A DNA stretch of 64,000 bases from Bdellovibrionales bacterium (lineage in GTDB: Bacteria; Bdellovibrionota; UBA1018): positions 1 through 64,000 of the forward strand of contig JAFEAP010000017.1 in assembly GCA_018266355.1 (NCBI GenBank). Direction: 5' to 3'. Below, piece after piece: positions 15,851-23,681 of this stretch (positions are counted from its first letter, which is position 1; every line of letters starts with the position of its first letter). The notes under the pieces were generated by a model, which worked only from the letters and a program-made list of their open reading frames with translations, ran no database searches and was not told where the DNA came from. The translations under genes were made by a program, and so were the position numbers.

Positions 15851-16487
15851 GGTCTCGGCTCCTTTCTGCAAATTCGGTCAGTCTACGTCTTAAGCGTCTA
15901 TCCGCCGCTTTAAATCTCGCGTCACCCATGCCAAGTTCTGCGATCTCTGACTTCTCCATGCCCTCGCAACACGCTTCAATGATCACCTTTACGTCTTCGT
16001 CACCTTCAAATGAACGAAGGAGTACTTCGATGGCGTCTTTATTAATCAGTCGCTCTTCGATGGTTGCCTGGTCGGACGGCAGACCTTCGATCCATTCCGG
16101 TGTATCCTCGTCTGGTTCCTCGCGCGGTCTTACAAGGCGCCCTTCGGGACGGGCGCGGACCTTCTTTCGCCAGTCAAACGCGATGCTCTGCATGCTCCCG
16201 CAGAGAAATTCGAAAAAGGTGACCTTGTTTTTCGGCCACACCCTCCTGCCGTCCAGCGCCCGTGTGATCGCCTCCTGAAAAAGATCATCGGCCGCGTGGC
16301 TTGGTGCTAGGCGAGCGAGTGTTAGTGCTCGTGCAGCTGCGATCTTTTGTAGTTTCGCGACCTCGACGTCCGTCAGGGCGGAAAGGGCGCGTTCGACCTC
16401 CGCAGGGGTCGCAGCAATCACGACCTCTTTCTTTGTGCCCTTGGGACCTTTGGGCTTCTCAGATTCCATACCGAATAAGCATAGCAC
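15840..16487 (-). CDS. sigma-70-like regulator of the divergent trio
   Basis: A 215-residue protein. The central part (ADDLFQEAITRAL, FFEFLCGSMQSIAFDWRKK) has the pattern of sigma region 2, and the end (EGMEKSEIAELGMGDARFKAADRRLRRRL) that of the region 4 helix-turn-helix. A long acidic linker (about residues 115-145) separates them. The N-terminal 35 residues are Lys/Pro/Gly-rich. A GTG start at 16487 is supported by AGAGGA seven bases upstream. It begins 167 bp from the CD-NTase gene and points away from it, so both share one control region. It could direct RNA polymerase to these promoters. Whether it is an active sigma factor cannot be decided here. Confidence 0.7.
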   Translation of the reverse strand: MLCLFGMESEKPKGPKGTKKEVVIAATPAEVERALSALTDVEVAKLQKIAAARALTLARLAPSHAADDLFQEAITRALDGRRVWPKNKVTFFEFLCGSMQSIAFDWRKKVRARPEGRLVRPREEPDEDTPEWIEGLPSDQATIEERLINKDAIEVLLRSFEGDEDVKVIIEACCEGMEKSEIAELGMGDARFKAADRRLRRRLTEFAERSRDHGE

Positions 16488-16506
16488 GGAGAAATCCTCT
16501 GCCTAG

Positions 16507-16606
16507 CTAGGCTCTTTGCACTTGGATTTTTGGACACAGGACGAAAATTAATTTCGCTAAAAAAATGCCGTCTCGTTGTCCAAGCGAAGCCGCTTCCAGA
16601 GCCTAG
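16507..16606. promoter_or_regulatory. two nested inverted repeats with one centre between the divergent operons
   Basis: CTAGGCTCT at 16507-16515 is the exact reverse complement of AGAGCCTAG at 16598-16606. TTGGACA at 16530-16536 is the exact reverse complement of TGTCCAA at 16577-16583. Both pairs are centred on 16556.5, so each half carries the same composite site, CTAGGCTCT-N14-TTGGACA, in opposite orientation. The centre is A/T-rich. The arrangement fits a dimeric or paired regulator, or a matched pair of divergent promoters with TTGGACA as a -35-like element. It lies entirely between the sigma-like gene and the CD-NTase gene. Confidence 0.6.
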
Positions 16607-16654
16607 GTTAGGGAATGCTTCGGATTCTAACCCACCGAGGCTTAAAGGCTAGAA

Positions 16655-17596
16655 ATGAGCGACTTCAAAACCCTGTATCCGACCGTCGATAATTCTCTCC
16701 GCATGCGTGCAGACGCTTCTCTTGAGGAGCGCCTGACCCGCTGGGCGGCACCCCCGAGCCAAACCGAGATCGAAAAGTGCGAGCGGGCCGAGCGCATGAT
16801 TCGGGACGCGATCTATAGCGATCCCACTCTTTCGAAAAAGAAAATCAACGTGTTCGCGAAGGGCTCGTATGCAAACCGCACGAATATTCCTGCGGATAGT
16901 GATGTCGATATCGGAGTCCTGAACGAAGACTTCTTTTTCGTGGACTACCCGCCCGGCATGAGCGGCGCAGACTTCGGATTCTCGACGGCGAACTACACGT
17001 TCGAAGAGTATTTTAAAGACGTTGCGCGAGCGATCGTAAACAAGTTTGGAAGCGCCGAGGTCACGGTCAGCGACAAGTGCATCAAGGTGCGCTCGAATAG
17101 CTGCCGAGTCGATGCCGACGTGGTTCCGCACTACACCCATCGTCGGTACGTTGATCGTTCCCGCTTCCACGAAGGCGTAGCTCTTAAATCGGGTACTCGC
17201 CTGATCTATAACTGGCCCAAGCAAGATTACGAGAATGGGGTCGCAAAGAACGAGCGCACGGGACGTGGATATAAGGGACTTGTCCGCATCTTTAAAAGTA
17301 TCCGCTCGGAGATGACGGACGATGGTATCGCATCAAGCACGAATGCGAAATCGTACCTGCTGGCCTGTCTCGCTTGGAACGTGCCTGACGAGTATTTCGG
17401 GGAGGACGCTTATGAAGCGATCTTCTTTGATTCGCTCGATTATTTGATCGGCATGACCGCGTCTTACGCGAACGTCAAAGAATGGGGTGAAGTGAACGAA
17501 CTCAAGTACCTGTTCCGGGACGCGCAGCCGTGGAAGCTCGAAGACGTGCATCAGTTTTTGAAAGACATGAAGGCCTACATGGAGAAATTTCGATGA
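16655..17596 (+). CDS. CD-NTase (cyclic oligonucleotide synthase of CBASS)
   Basis: A 313-residue nucleotidyltransferase of the cGAS/DncV-like (SMODS) type. The active site is visible: GSYANRT at 70-76, the DSDVD acidic pair (Asp83, Asp85), and the third acidic residue in RVDADVV (Asp153 or Asp155). Such enzymes sense phage infection and make cyclic di- or trinucleotides that activate an effector. The stop overlaps the next gene's ATG (ATGA at 17593-17596). With only this gene and one effector, and no Cap2/Cap3 or HORMA/TRIP13 genes, it is a type I (short) CBASS. The clade, and so the nucleotide made, cannot be told by eye. Confidence 0.9.
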   Translation: MSDFKTLYPTVDNSLRMRADASLEERLTRWAAPPSQTEIEKCERAERMIRDAIYSDPTLSKKKINVFAKGSYANRTNIPADSDVDIGVLNEDFFFVDYPPGMSGADFGFSTANYTFEEYFKDVARAIVNKFGSAEVTVSDKCIKVRSNSCRVDADVVPHYTHRRYVDRSRFHEGVALKSGTRLIYNWPKQDYENGVAKNERTGRGYKGLVRIFKSIRSEMTDDGIASSTNAKSYLLACLAWNVPDEYFGEDAYEAIFFDSLDYLIGMTASYANVKEWGEVNELKYLFRDAQPWKLEDVHQFLKDMKAYMEKFR

Positions 17597-18171
17597 AATC
17601 GGATCTCGACGTTAAGATCACTCTGCTTTCGGGGATCGGGATTTTCATGCTCGTTCTGCTTCTTAGCCAACAATTTACGATTAAAGAGGTATGGGGAGCG
17701 ATGACGACGGCAGCATCAGTGACCGCTTTTGGTCGCTTCCTTATTCTGAAGTGGATCTGGAAGTGGGTTCCGTTTTTTAGGCGCCTTCACGGCGTGCCGT
17801 ACCTCGAAGGAACATGGAGCGGTGAATTCATTTCGACCTGGAGCGCGAATCCCGGCGACGCACTCACGCGCGGGCCGATCGAAGTTCGTATAACCCAGCC
17901 GGATATTTTTACAGTCAAGGTTGCTCTGCAAAGCGGCGAGTCGATCAGTTATTCGACGACAGAAAGCTTCGATACGCTCGAGGATGGGAGCGTGTACCTC
18001 AATTACTCCTACCGGAATGAGCCTGGTGCTAGGGTTCGCAGCAGAAGCGCGATCAGTCACGGAAATACGAGACTACTCCTCGCGGAAGGAAGCGGAATGA
18101 GAATGTCAGGCAACTATTTCACAGATCGAAAAACCACGGGAGAAATCACAATCACGCGAAATCCCAACTAG
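17593..18171 (+). CDS. cap15: Cap15-like CBASS effector (two TM helices plus beta-barrel)
   Basis: A 192-residue protein beginning at ATG 17593, overlapping the CD-NTase stop by four bases; the longer frame from 17530 lies inside that gene. Two hydrophobic helices (about residues 8-26 and 33-53) are followed by a beta-rich domain that starts with PYLEGTWSGEF and continues as alternating strands to the C-terminus. This is the layout of Cap15, whose barrel binds the cyclic nucleotide and whose helices then oligomerise and damage the inner membrane, killing the infected cell. Length and position fit well. Identification is by architecture, not by alignment. Confidence 0.82.
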   Translation: MKSDLDVKITLLSGIGIFMLVLLLSQQFTIKEVWGAMTTAASVTAFGRFLILKWIWKWVPFFRRLHGVPYLEGTWSGEFISTWSANPGDALTRGPIEVRITQPDIFTVKVALQSGESISYSTTESFDTLEDGSVYLNYSYRNEPGARVRSRSAISHGNTRLLLAEGSGMRMSGNYFTDRKTTGEITITRNPN

Positions 18172-18636
18172 AGTTCCCCTTTTCGAATCTCATTCAAGAA
18201 AGCTGTGACACGAAGCGTCTTTATGGTCCATTTTCGTGCTTGGAGGGTCTGTTTACCGCGAGAAGAAATATGTTGGCTTATAGCCAAGTGGGGTTATTGC
18301 GCGAATACCCTCTTTAAGAGCGAATCGTTGAAGGCGGCCAAATTGCCCGGTCGTGATGGAGAGTAGGATTACTGCGAGGAGAGCCTTAAGAAGATTGTCG
18401 ATGTTGAACGCGTTCATGAGGATGCCCTTCATGATCCTGACAATCTAATTTGGCATGAACCCAGCGACCCGGTCCTTGTCTTCAGAAGCCAAACGAAAGC
18501 CAGCCAAAAGCCACGCTCGCGTAAGGTGAAGCAAGTTCGAGTAAGGCGACGATCCTTAGACCTCGATAGATTCGAGGAGACATCCCCTGGTTATTATTTT
18601 TGATTTCTTTTTTTGATCTTAAACAGCGTTTGTAAA
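18172..18636. other. gene-free junction between the island and the tRNA-Ser gene
   Basis: No convincing gene is seen in these 465 bases. A + strand frame at about 18207-18362 gives roughly 50 codons but has no ribosome site and no recognisable content. No integrase remnant was recognised in either strand. A small hairpin CTCGA-TAGAT-TCGAG lies at about 18561-18575 and T-rich sequence follows near 18595-18620. The base composition changes from island-like to core-like across this stretch and the following 200 bases. Confidence 0.5.
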
Positions 18637-18726
18637 TGGCGGAGAGGGTGGGATTTGAACCCACGTTACCATTTCTGGTAAACACGCTTTCGAAGCGTGC
18701 GGTTTCAGCCACTCACCCACCTCTCC
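18637..18726 (-). tRNA. tRNA-Ser (anticodon CGA)
   Basis: Read on the minus strand, the sequence folds into a class II tRNA: acceptor GGAGAGG pairs with CCTCTCC, a T-arm holds GTTCAAATC, the anticodon stem CACGC/GCGTG encloses loop TTCGAAA with anticodon CGA (reads UCG), and a long variable arm (TTTACCAGAAATGGTAA) marks serine. The discriminator is G and CCA is encoded (18637-18639). The 3' end points toward the low-GC region, the usual orientation for islands integrated at tRNA 3' ends. Confidence 0.95.
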
Positions 18727-18857
18727 AGATACGCGGTAGAGATCAGTTAGCATTTAACCCACCGTTCGCACAGAGAAAAATCGGACGGGAGATCCTGGAT
18801 TGACGCGCTATTCCTTCCTCGGTACACCTCCGCCAGGTTTTCAAAAGGGGGGTTCGG

Positions 18858-20507
18858 ATGTCTCGTCGGGTTACCGCACGCGCGACCGGGTTTTTGGCAT
18901 TTTCCTTAGGCATGGCTTCGGCTTACGCCGGTCCGGTCGTCCCCGAGGGAGTTCACCTCTCCTTTTCCCCGCGGGGACAGACCTATTTCCGTGAGCACCT
19001 GAACGACGTCTTGCTCGCGAACAAACTCGATCTCTCGCATCAGCACTGGGACGAGATCAAATTCGTCGTGAACGATCCGTTCCGTCCGGACTCGATGAGC
19101 GACGGCGTCCGAGCGCTCCACGATCGCTTCGCTTCGTTCTTCTACGGTTTCCCGATCAAGACCCCGCGGGTCGAGGTGAAACTCGCCGGCGCAAACCTCG
19201 ACGTGAAGTTCCGCGCGATGGGCGCGGTGGTCGATCCGGCCGGCCCGGCCGCCTACGGAGCGGGTCGATCGAACGGGGTCGTGATCCTCATGCGGCTCGA
19301 GGGCGAGGCGCTTCGCTTCGGCGTCGAAAGCCTAAGGCTGAACGACCTTGCGAATCCGGGCCTCTTCGGATCGCTCGGCTTCGATAAGATCGCGAGCAGC
19401 TACACCGACGGCGCCCACCGCACGATCAAGGCCGAACTCCCGGTTCTCGTCGAGGCGGACGGGAAGAAAGCGACGATGCGCGTGCTCGCCGTGCGGACGA
19501 ACCTGCTGAAGACGGGGTTCGAGACCGCGTTCGATAAACTGCTCGCGCCGAAGATCAAGGTTTCGATCGACGATCGCGAGCTCGCGTTCGATTTGCCGGC
19601 GTTCGAGGCCGAGTTACGGGGCCAGCTGCCGAAGTTGAACCTCGCGCTCGCGGAAGCGGTGAAGAATTACTTCGAAAAAGAAGGGAAAGACCTGATCCAA
19701 CCCTCGTTCGACGAGCTCGCGTCGAGTTTGAACATCCAGTTCAAGATCCCGCTCTCCGACGAGACCGCGAACGATCTCACGGTCGATCTGCGTCCGAAAA
19801 AAACCGAATATTCGCGCTCGTCGCGGATCCTCGGGCTCGCGTTCGACGCCGAAATCAGCGACGCGAAGCTCGACGGGGGCCGCGGGCTCTTCCCGGTCGA
19901 GGGGAGCTCCGGAAGGGCGAAGCTCGCCGGCGCGGCCGCCGACGGCTACGATATCGCGCTCGCCGTCCACCCGGCCGGCATCAACGGCATACTCGACCGC
20001 GCGTGGGCGAAAGGGATCCTTCGGGATATCGCGATGGGGAACGACGACTCCGGCCACCCGACCACGGTGAAGATCCCGCGTCCGCCGCTCGTGAGTTTCG
20101 AGGGGCAGCCGCGGCCCGACCAGGCGAATTTTCATGCTTGGATCGGTTACGTCGTCCGCGGGATGGCGGGCATCCTCTTCAAAGGACCGATCCCGATCGA
20201 GCTCGATCTCCGGGTGCGGGTGGAGACGAACGCGAAGAACGAACTCGAGGTCGTTTTCGAGGAGATCAACGAGGCGACGCTCAAGGTCGACACGCGGGCG
20301 ACCTGGCTCGCCCCGATCCGGAAAAAGGTCGACGCGATGGTTCGGTCCCAGATCACGAAATTAAACAAGGATCTCGTCGCGAAGCGTACGCTCCTGACGA
20401 CGATCCCCACCCTGAACGAACTGATCGGGATCCCGCTGAAGCTTGACGGCGCGCAAACCGAGGCCGGAAACCTCGTCCTGCTTGCCGAGTTCGCGCCGAA
20501 GCCTTAA
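18858..20507 (+). CDS. large secreted protein, function unknown
   Basis: A 549-residue protein with a strong ribosome site (AAAGGGGGG) and a signal peptide ending near AYAG. The mature part has long amphipathic strands and helices repeated in two halves (about 100-270 and 320-540) with no catalytic motif or Cys cluster. The alternation of long strands with KNYFEKEGK-type helices loosely recalls lipid-binding TULIP proteins such as BPI, but I cannot support that further. It is the first gene on the core side of the tRNA and is followed nine bases later by a membrane protein, so the two may be co-transcribed. Confidence 0.65.
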   Translation: MSRRVTARATGFLAFSLGMASAYAGPVVPEGVHLSFSPRGQTYFREHLNDVLLANKLDLSHQHWDEIKFVVNDPFRPDSMSDGVRALHDRFASFFYGFPIKTPRVEVKLAGANLDVKFRAMGAVVDPAGPAAYGAGRSNGVVILMRLEGEALRFGVESLRLNDLANPGLFGSLGFDKIASSYTDGAHRTIKAELPVLVEADGKKATMRVLAVRTNLLKTGFETAFDKLLAPKIKVSIDDRELAFDLPAFEAELRGQLPKLNLALAEAVKNYFEKEGKDLIQPSFDELASSLNIQFKIPLSDETANDLTVDLRPKKTEYSRSSRILGLAFDAEISDAKLDGGRGLFPVEGSSGRAKLAGAAADGYDIALAVHPAGINGILDRAWAKGILRDIAMGNDDSGHPTTVKIPRPPLVSFEGQPRPDQANFHAWIGYVVRGMAGILFKGPIPIELDLRVRVETNAKNELEVVFEEINEATLKVDTRATWLAPIRKKVDAMVRSQITKLNKDLVAKRTLLTTIPTLNELIGIPLKLDGAQTEAGNLVLLAEFAPKP

Positions 20508-20516
20508 TTTTAAGAG

Positions 20517-21266
20517 ATGTTCACCCACCACCGGGGACGCCTCGGTGACATCACACCGCGTGTTCTTTTCCACTGGTTCTTGCTGAGCTTCATGGCCGGC
20601 AGTATCAATGCGGGCGGATTCCTCGCCTGCGGGCGTTTCGTCACGCACGTCACCGGCACGTCGACGATGGTCGGAATCGATTTCGCGAACGGAAACTACG
20701 CCTCCGGATTCGGGATGCTCGCGATCCCGCTTTTCTTCCTTTTCGGGGTGATGGTTTCCGCCTACCTCGTGGATCGGCGGCTGACCGAAGGACGAAGTCC
20801 CCAATATCCGCTCGTGATGGGGCTGGTCGCGGGATGCCTCCTTTTCGTGTCCTTGCGCGGTCACGGGAATTTCTTCGGAAATTTCGGAGAGATGGCCCAT
20901 CTGCGGAAAGAGCTCCTTTTCATGGCGCTCTTGAGCATCGCGAGCGGCCTCACGAACGCCGCGATCACGACGTCCACCGGTGCGTTCGTCCGCATCACGC
21001 ACCTCACGGGGATCACGACCGATCTCGGCATCGGCCTCGTTCGGGTATTGAATATGGCCCCGTCGGACGCGGATTACCGGACCGAGCGGATAGCGAACAT
21101 TTGCCGCGCGGGGAACTTCCTTTTCTTCACGGCCGGGGCGATCGTGGGCGCGCTCCTTTTTGTCCGCGTCGATTACCTCGGGTTTCTACTTCCGACCGCG
21201 CTCGCCCTTTACGCGATGGGGCTCGCGCTGAAGAGTCACCCCCTTAGACGGGTGTCGAAAGCTTAG
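20517..21266 (+). CDS. YoaK/DUF1275 family membrane protein
   Basis: A 249-residue integral membrane protein with about six hydrophobic segments. The N-terminal part, FMAGSINAGGFLACGRFVTHVTGTS, and the second half, GLTNAAITTSTGAFVRITHLTGI, are the two conserved halves of the YoaK/DUF1275 family, whose transport role, if any, is unknown. It starts nine bases after the previous stop. Confidence 0.8.
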   Translation: MFTHHRGRLGDITPRVLFHWFLLSFMAGSINAGGFLACGRFVTHVTGTSTMVGIDFANGNYASGFGMLAIPLFFLFGVMVSAYLVDRRLTEGRSPQYPLVMGLVAGCLLFVSLRGHGNFFGNFGEMAHLRKELLFMALLSIASGLTNAAITTSTGAFVRITHLTGITTDLGIGLVRVLNMAPSDADYRTERIANICRAGNFLFFTAGAIVGALLFVRVDYLGFLLPTALALYAMGLALKSHPLRRVSKA

Positions 21267-21386
21267 TCGATCGCGCGCGAGTCGGGGCGGCTATAACGAG
21301 GAACGGGTGCGGCTCCGGCGGGCACGACTCCTGCTCTGGGGATTTCGAACTTTCACGCGCGGACGTGCATCCGCTTCGGAGTGCCC

Positions 21387-22439
21387 ATGAAAACGACCCG
21401 TATTCTCGCCCTTACCTTCCTGGCCTTGAGTTCTTCCGCGGCCTTCGCTCACGTCGAGCCGACGACCTGCCAGCTCGACGTCCACGCGAAGGACCCGAAA
21501 ACGGGCGACGAGCTGAAGACTTATACGTTCCGCGGAAAAGTGAAGGGTTTCCCGAAGACGACCTGGGGGCTGCGCGGACACTGCTTGGCCGCGATCGGCC
21601 GCCGCCCGGTCGAGAGCGCGGTCGACGTGAAGACGATGGTTTCGGGCGACGTCCTTTCCGTCCGGAACTTTACCCACGATAACCGCCTCTTCTTCGCCGC
21701 GATCGACCTTTCGAAGCTCTCGGGCTCGGTGCTCCAGTCGATGCACTTCGCGCCGGTGATCGGCGATCACGCGGAGATGCGCGTCCAGTTCTCCACCAGC
21801 GACGCGATCAAGCTCTACCCGTCGCTCGAGGCGCTGAAGAAAGGCGCGACTCCCGAATTCACGCTGAACGAGCTCCTCCTCTCGATCGAAGGCGTTCCGC
21901 TCCTCGGACGCGCGTACACTTTCGGCGGCGCGCTCAAGAAACAACTCACGATGGCGTACCGGATGATGAGCGTGGCCGATAAACTCGACTACGTGAAGAA
22001 CCAGCCGGACCAGGACAGCGGGAAGTACCTCACCCTCCAGGCGAAGCTCCGCTATCCCGCGAAATTCCTCCGCCGGCTTCTCGTCCAGTACGTGACGAAG
22101 TCGGAGCAGCTCGGTTTTTCGAAAGGGTACGACCTCGTTTGGGATAACTGCGGGAACGAACTCATGCACGTCCTCCAGGACGTCTCGAAGGCGAGCACCG
22201 ACGTCTTGACCGACGCGCAGATGATCTCGCAGTGGAACATCGACAAGGCGACCGCGCCGCGCACGATCGGCGGCACGCTGAAGGACAAGAACCTCGTCGA
22301 CATGTCGGCCGAACTCCCGCACTTCGACGACGAGGACGGCACGACGATCCAAGGTTACGACCCGGACTTCTACAAGAAGTCGAACGCGAATTACGACGCC
22401 CGCCGCGCGAAGGCGCTGACCGGAGTCTACGTCGAATAG
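21387..22439 (+). CDS. secreted protein, DUF4105-like, function unknown
   Basis: A 350-residue protein with CGGAG five bases before ATG 21387 and a signal peptide ending near AFAH. The first Cys (TTCQL) and a second (RGHCL) may pair. The segment GYDLVWDNCGNELMHVL (about residue 250) resembles the conserved Asn-Cys core of the DUF4105/Lnb N-terminal periplasmic family, which hints at a Cys-dependent hydrolase, but the match is short. It is followed by a clear terminator and is monocistronic. Confidence 0.6.
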   Translation: MKTTRILALTFLALSSSAAFAHVEPTTCQLDVHAKDPKTGDELKTYTFRGKVKGFPKTTWGLRGHCLAAIGRRPVESAVDVKTMVSGDVLSVRNFTHDNRLFFAAIDLSKLSGSVLQSMHFAPVIGDHAEMRVQFSTSDAIKLYPSLEALKKGATPEFTLNELLLSIEGVPLLGRAYTFGGALKKQLTMAYRMMSVADKLDYVKNQPDQDSGKYLTLQAKLRYPAKFLRRLLVQYVTKSEQLGFSKGYDLVWDNCGNELMHVLQDVSKASTDVLTDAQMISQWNIDKATAPRTIGGTLKDKNLVDMSAELPHFDDEDGTTIQGYDPDFYKKSNANYDARRAKALTGVYVE

Positions 22440-22474
22440 TTTCTAGGCGCGAGCGCGCTTAGGATTTGGGAAGC

Positions 22475-22512
22475 GGGCGCTCGGAACTTTCCGGACGCCC
22501 GTTTTATTTTTT
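22475..22512. terminator. intrinsic terminator between convergent genes
   Basis: The arms CGGGCG-CT-CGGAA and TTCCG-GA-CGCCCG form a stem of 11 pairs with one internal mismatch region, followed on the + strand by TTTTATTTTTT. It ends the gene at 21387-22439. The exbD gene converges on it from the other side. Confidence 0.8.
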
Positions 22513-22920
22513 GGTTCCTTCGACGTTCAGCGCGAAACGGACGAGTCCGGCCGAGCGGAGCGCGTCCATGAGTTTGATCACGATGCCGTGGGGCGTGGCT
22601 TGATCCGCCGAAATCATCGCGGTTTCGTCGGCGGTCTTCGGTCCCATCGCGGCGAGACGCTCGTTCAGCTTTTCCCAAGTGAGCTCCTCGGCGTTCCAGA
22701 AAACCTTTCCGTCGGCGCTCACCGTGAAGTTCAGGGGACTCTTCGTCGCGGCGTCTTCGCCGGTCCGGGCTTTCGGGAGCTGGACCTTGATCGCGGACTG
22801 GTAGAGGACCGGCGCGGTCATGAGGAAGATCACGAGCAGCACGAGGACGACGTCGACGAGCGGGGTGACGTTTATGCCCGAGATCGAATCTTCGTCGCTG
22901 CCGCCGAAGGAGCCCGCCAT
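22504..22920 (-). CDS. exbD: ExbD/TolR-family proton-channel subunit
   Basis: A 138-residue inner-membrane protein. One TM helix at about residues 21-41 begins with GINVTPLVDVVLVLLVIFLM, whose Asp23 is the essential proton-carrying residue of ExbD/TolR. The rest is a periplasmic domain. Its start overlaps the exbB stop (TGATG). Together they form a proton-driven motor for TonB- or Tol-type energy transfer. No tonB, tolA, tolB or pal gene is adjacent, so the client is open. Confidence 0.9.
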   Translation of the reverse strand: MAGSFGGSDEDSISGINVTPLVDVVLVLLVIFLMTAPVLYQSAIKVQLPKARTGEDAATKSPLNFTVSADGKVFWNAEELTWEKLNERLAAMGPKTADETAMISADQATPHGIVIKLMDALRSAGLVRFALNVEGTKK

Positions 22921-23576
22921 CAGATTCGACCGCCCGCGATTTTGCCCACGAGGAAGGACTTGAGCGCTTCGGCTTCCGAAAGCGCGGACTTCGTGCGGCG
23001 TTGGTAGAGGTTGAATCCGACGACCGCTGGGATGGCGACGAGGATGCCGACCGCGGTGGCGACGAGCGCGTCCGCGACGCCCGCGGTGACCCCGCTCACG
23101 CCGGCCGCACCGCCGTTTTGCTGGGAGAGGTCGTTGAAGGCTTTGATGATCCCGAGGACGGTGCCGAAGAGGCCGACGAACGGAGCGTTGTTCCCGATCG
23201 TCGCGAGGAGCGAGAGGGAGCGTTCCCATTTCACGCGTGCACGGACGACGTGGTCTTGGGCGAGTTCGTTCATGACCTCGGGGGATTTATCCCGTTCGGA
23301 GAGGAGGGCGACCGCCATGGCGGATTCGAGGTCCGGCTTTTCCTTCGGCTGGGCGTCGGCGCGGGACTTCGCGATCGAAAGGGCCCTGTCCCACTGGCCG
23401 GCGTTCACGGCCTCGCGCAACGCCCGACGGAACTCTTCGATGCCGCCGAGGGCGGCCCGGTAGAAGAAGCTCCGTTCGAAGAGGATCGTGACCGAGAAAA
23501 TCGAAAGGAAAATCAGGACGTACAGAACCCATTCGGCGCCGAGGAGCGAGAATCCCAAGAAGAGTTTTCCAAGCAT
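22920..23576 (-). CDS. exbB: ExbB/TolQ/MotA-family proton-channel protein
   Basis: A 218-residue protein with three TM segments (about 12-36, 125-148 and 165-190). The loop between TM2 and TM3 contains the family pattern LATIGNNAPFVGLFGTVLGII and the TM3 GVADALVATAVGILVAIPAVVGFN. ATG 23576 starts the first helix; the longer frame to 24704 is antisense to kamA. It is the first gene of a two-gene operon with exbD. Confidence 0.92.
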   Translation of the reverse strand: MLGKLFLGFSLLGAEWVLYVLIFLSIFSVTILFERSFFYRAALGGIEEFRRALREAVNAGQWDRALSIAKSRADAQPKEKPDLESAMAVALLSERDKSPEVMNELAQDHVVRARVKWERSLSLLATIGNNAPFVGLFGTVLGIIKAFNDLSQQNGGAAGVSGVTAGVADALVATAVGILVAIPAVVGFNLYQRRTKSALSEAEALKSFLVGKIAGGRI

Positions 23577-23681
23577 AGAGAGAAAGGGTAGCACCCCCAG
23601 CCAAAGACACGGAGCGTTATCGCGGGATTTCAAGGCGGGACAACGGTTTACACCCGTGGCGTTCTCTGGCAATTTCGCGTC

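Noticed and set aside
1..18640. Insertion sequences, transposases or integrase remnants in the island
   Set aside because: No transposase or recombinase motif was found in any frame, and no terminal inverted repeats or target duplications were noticed.
18482..18712. 76-codon minus-strand frame covering the tRNA
   Set aside because: It runs through the tRNA-Ser gene and has no content beyond its translated shadow.
20361..21002. Long open frames on the strand opposite real genes across the GC-rich part
   Set aside because: High GC leaves antisense frames open. They are Arg-, Asp- and His-rich, lack ribosome sites and overlap recognisable genes completely.
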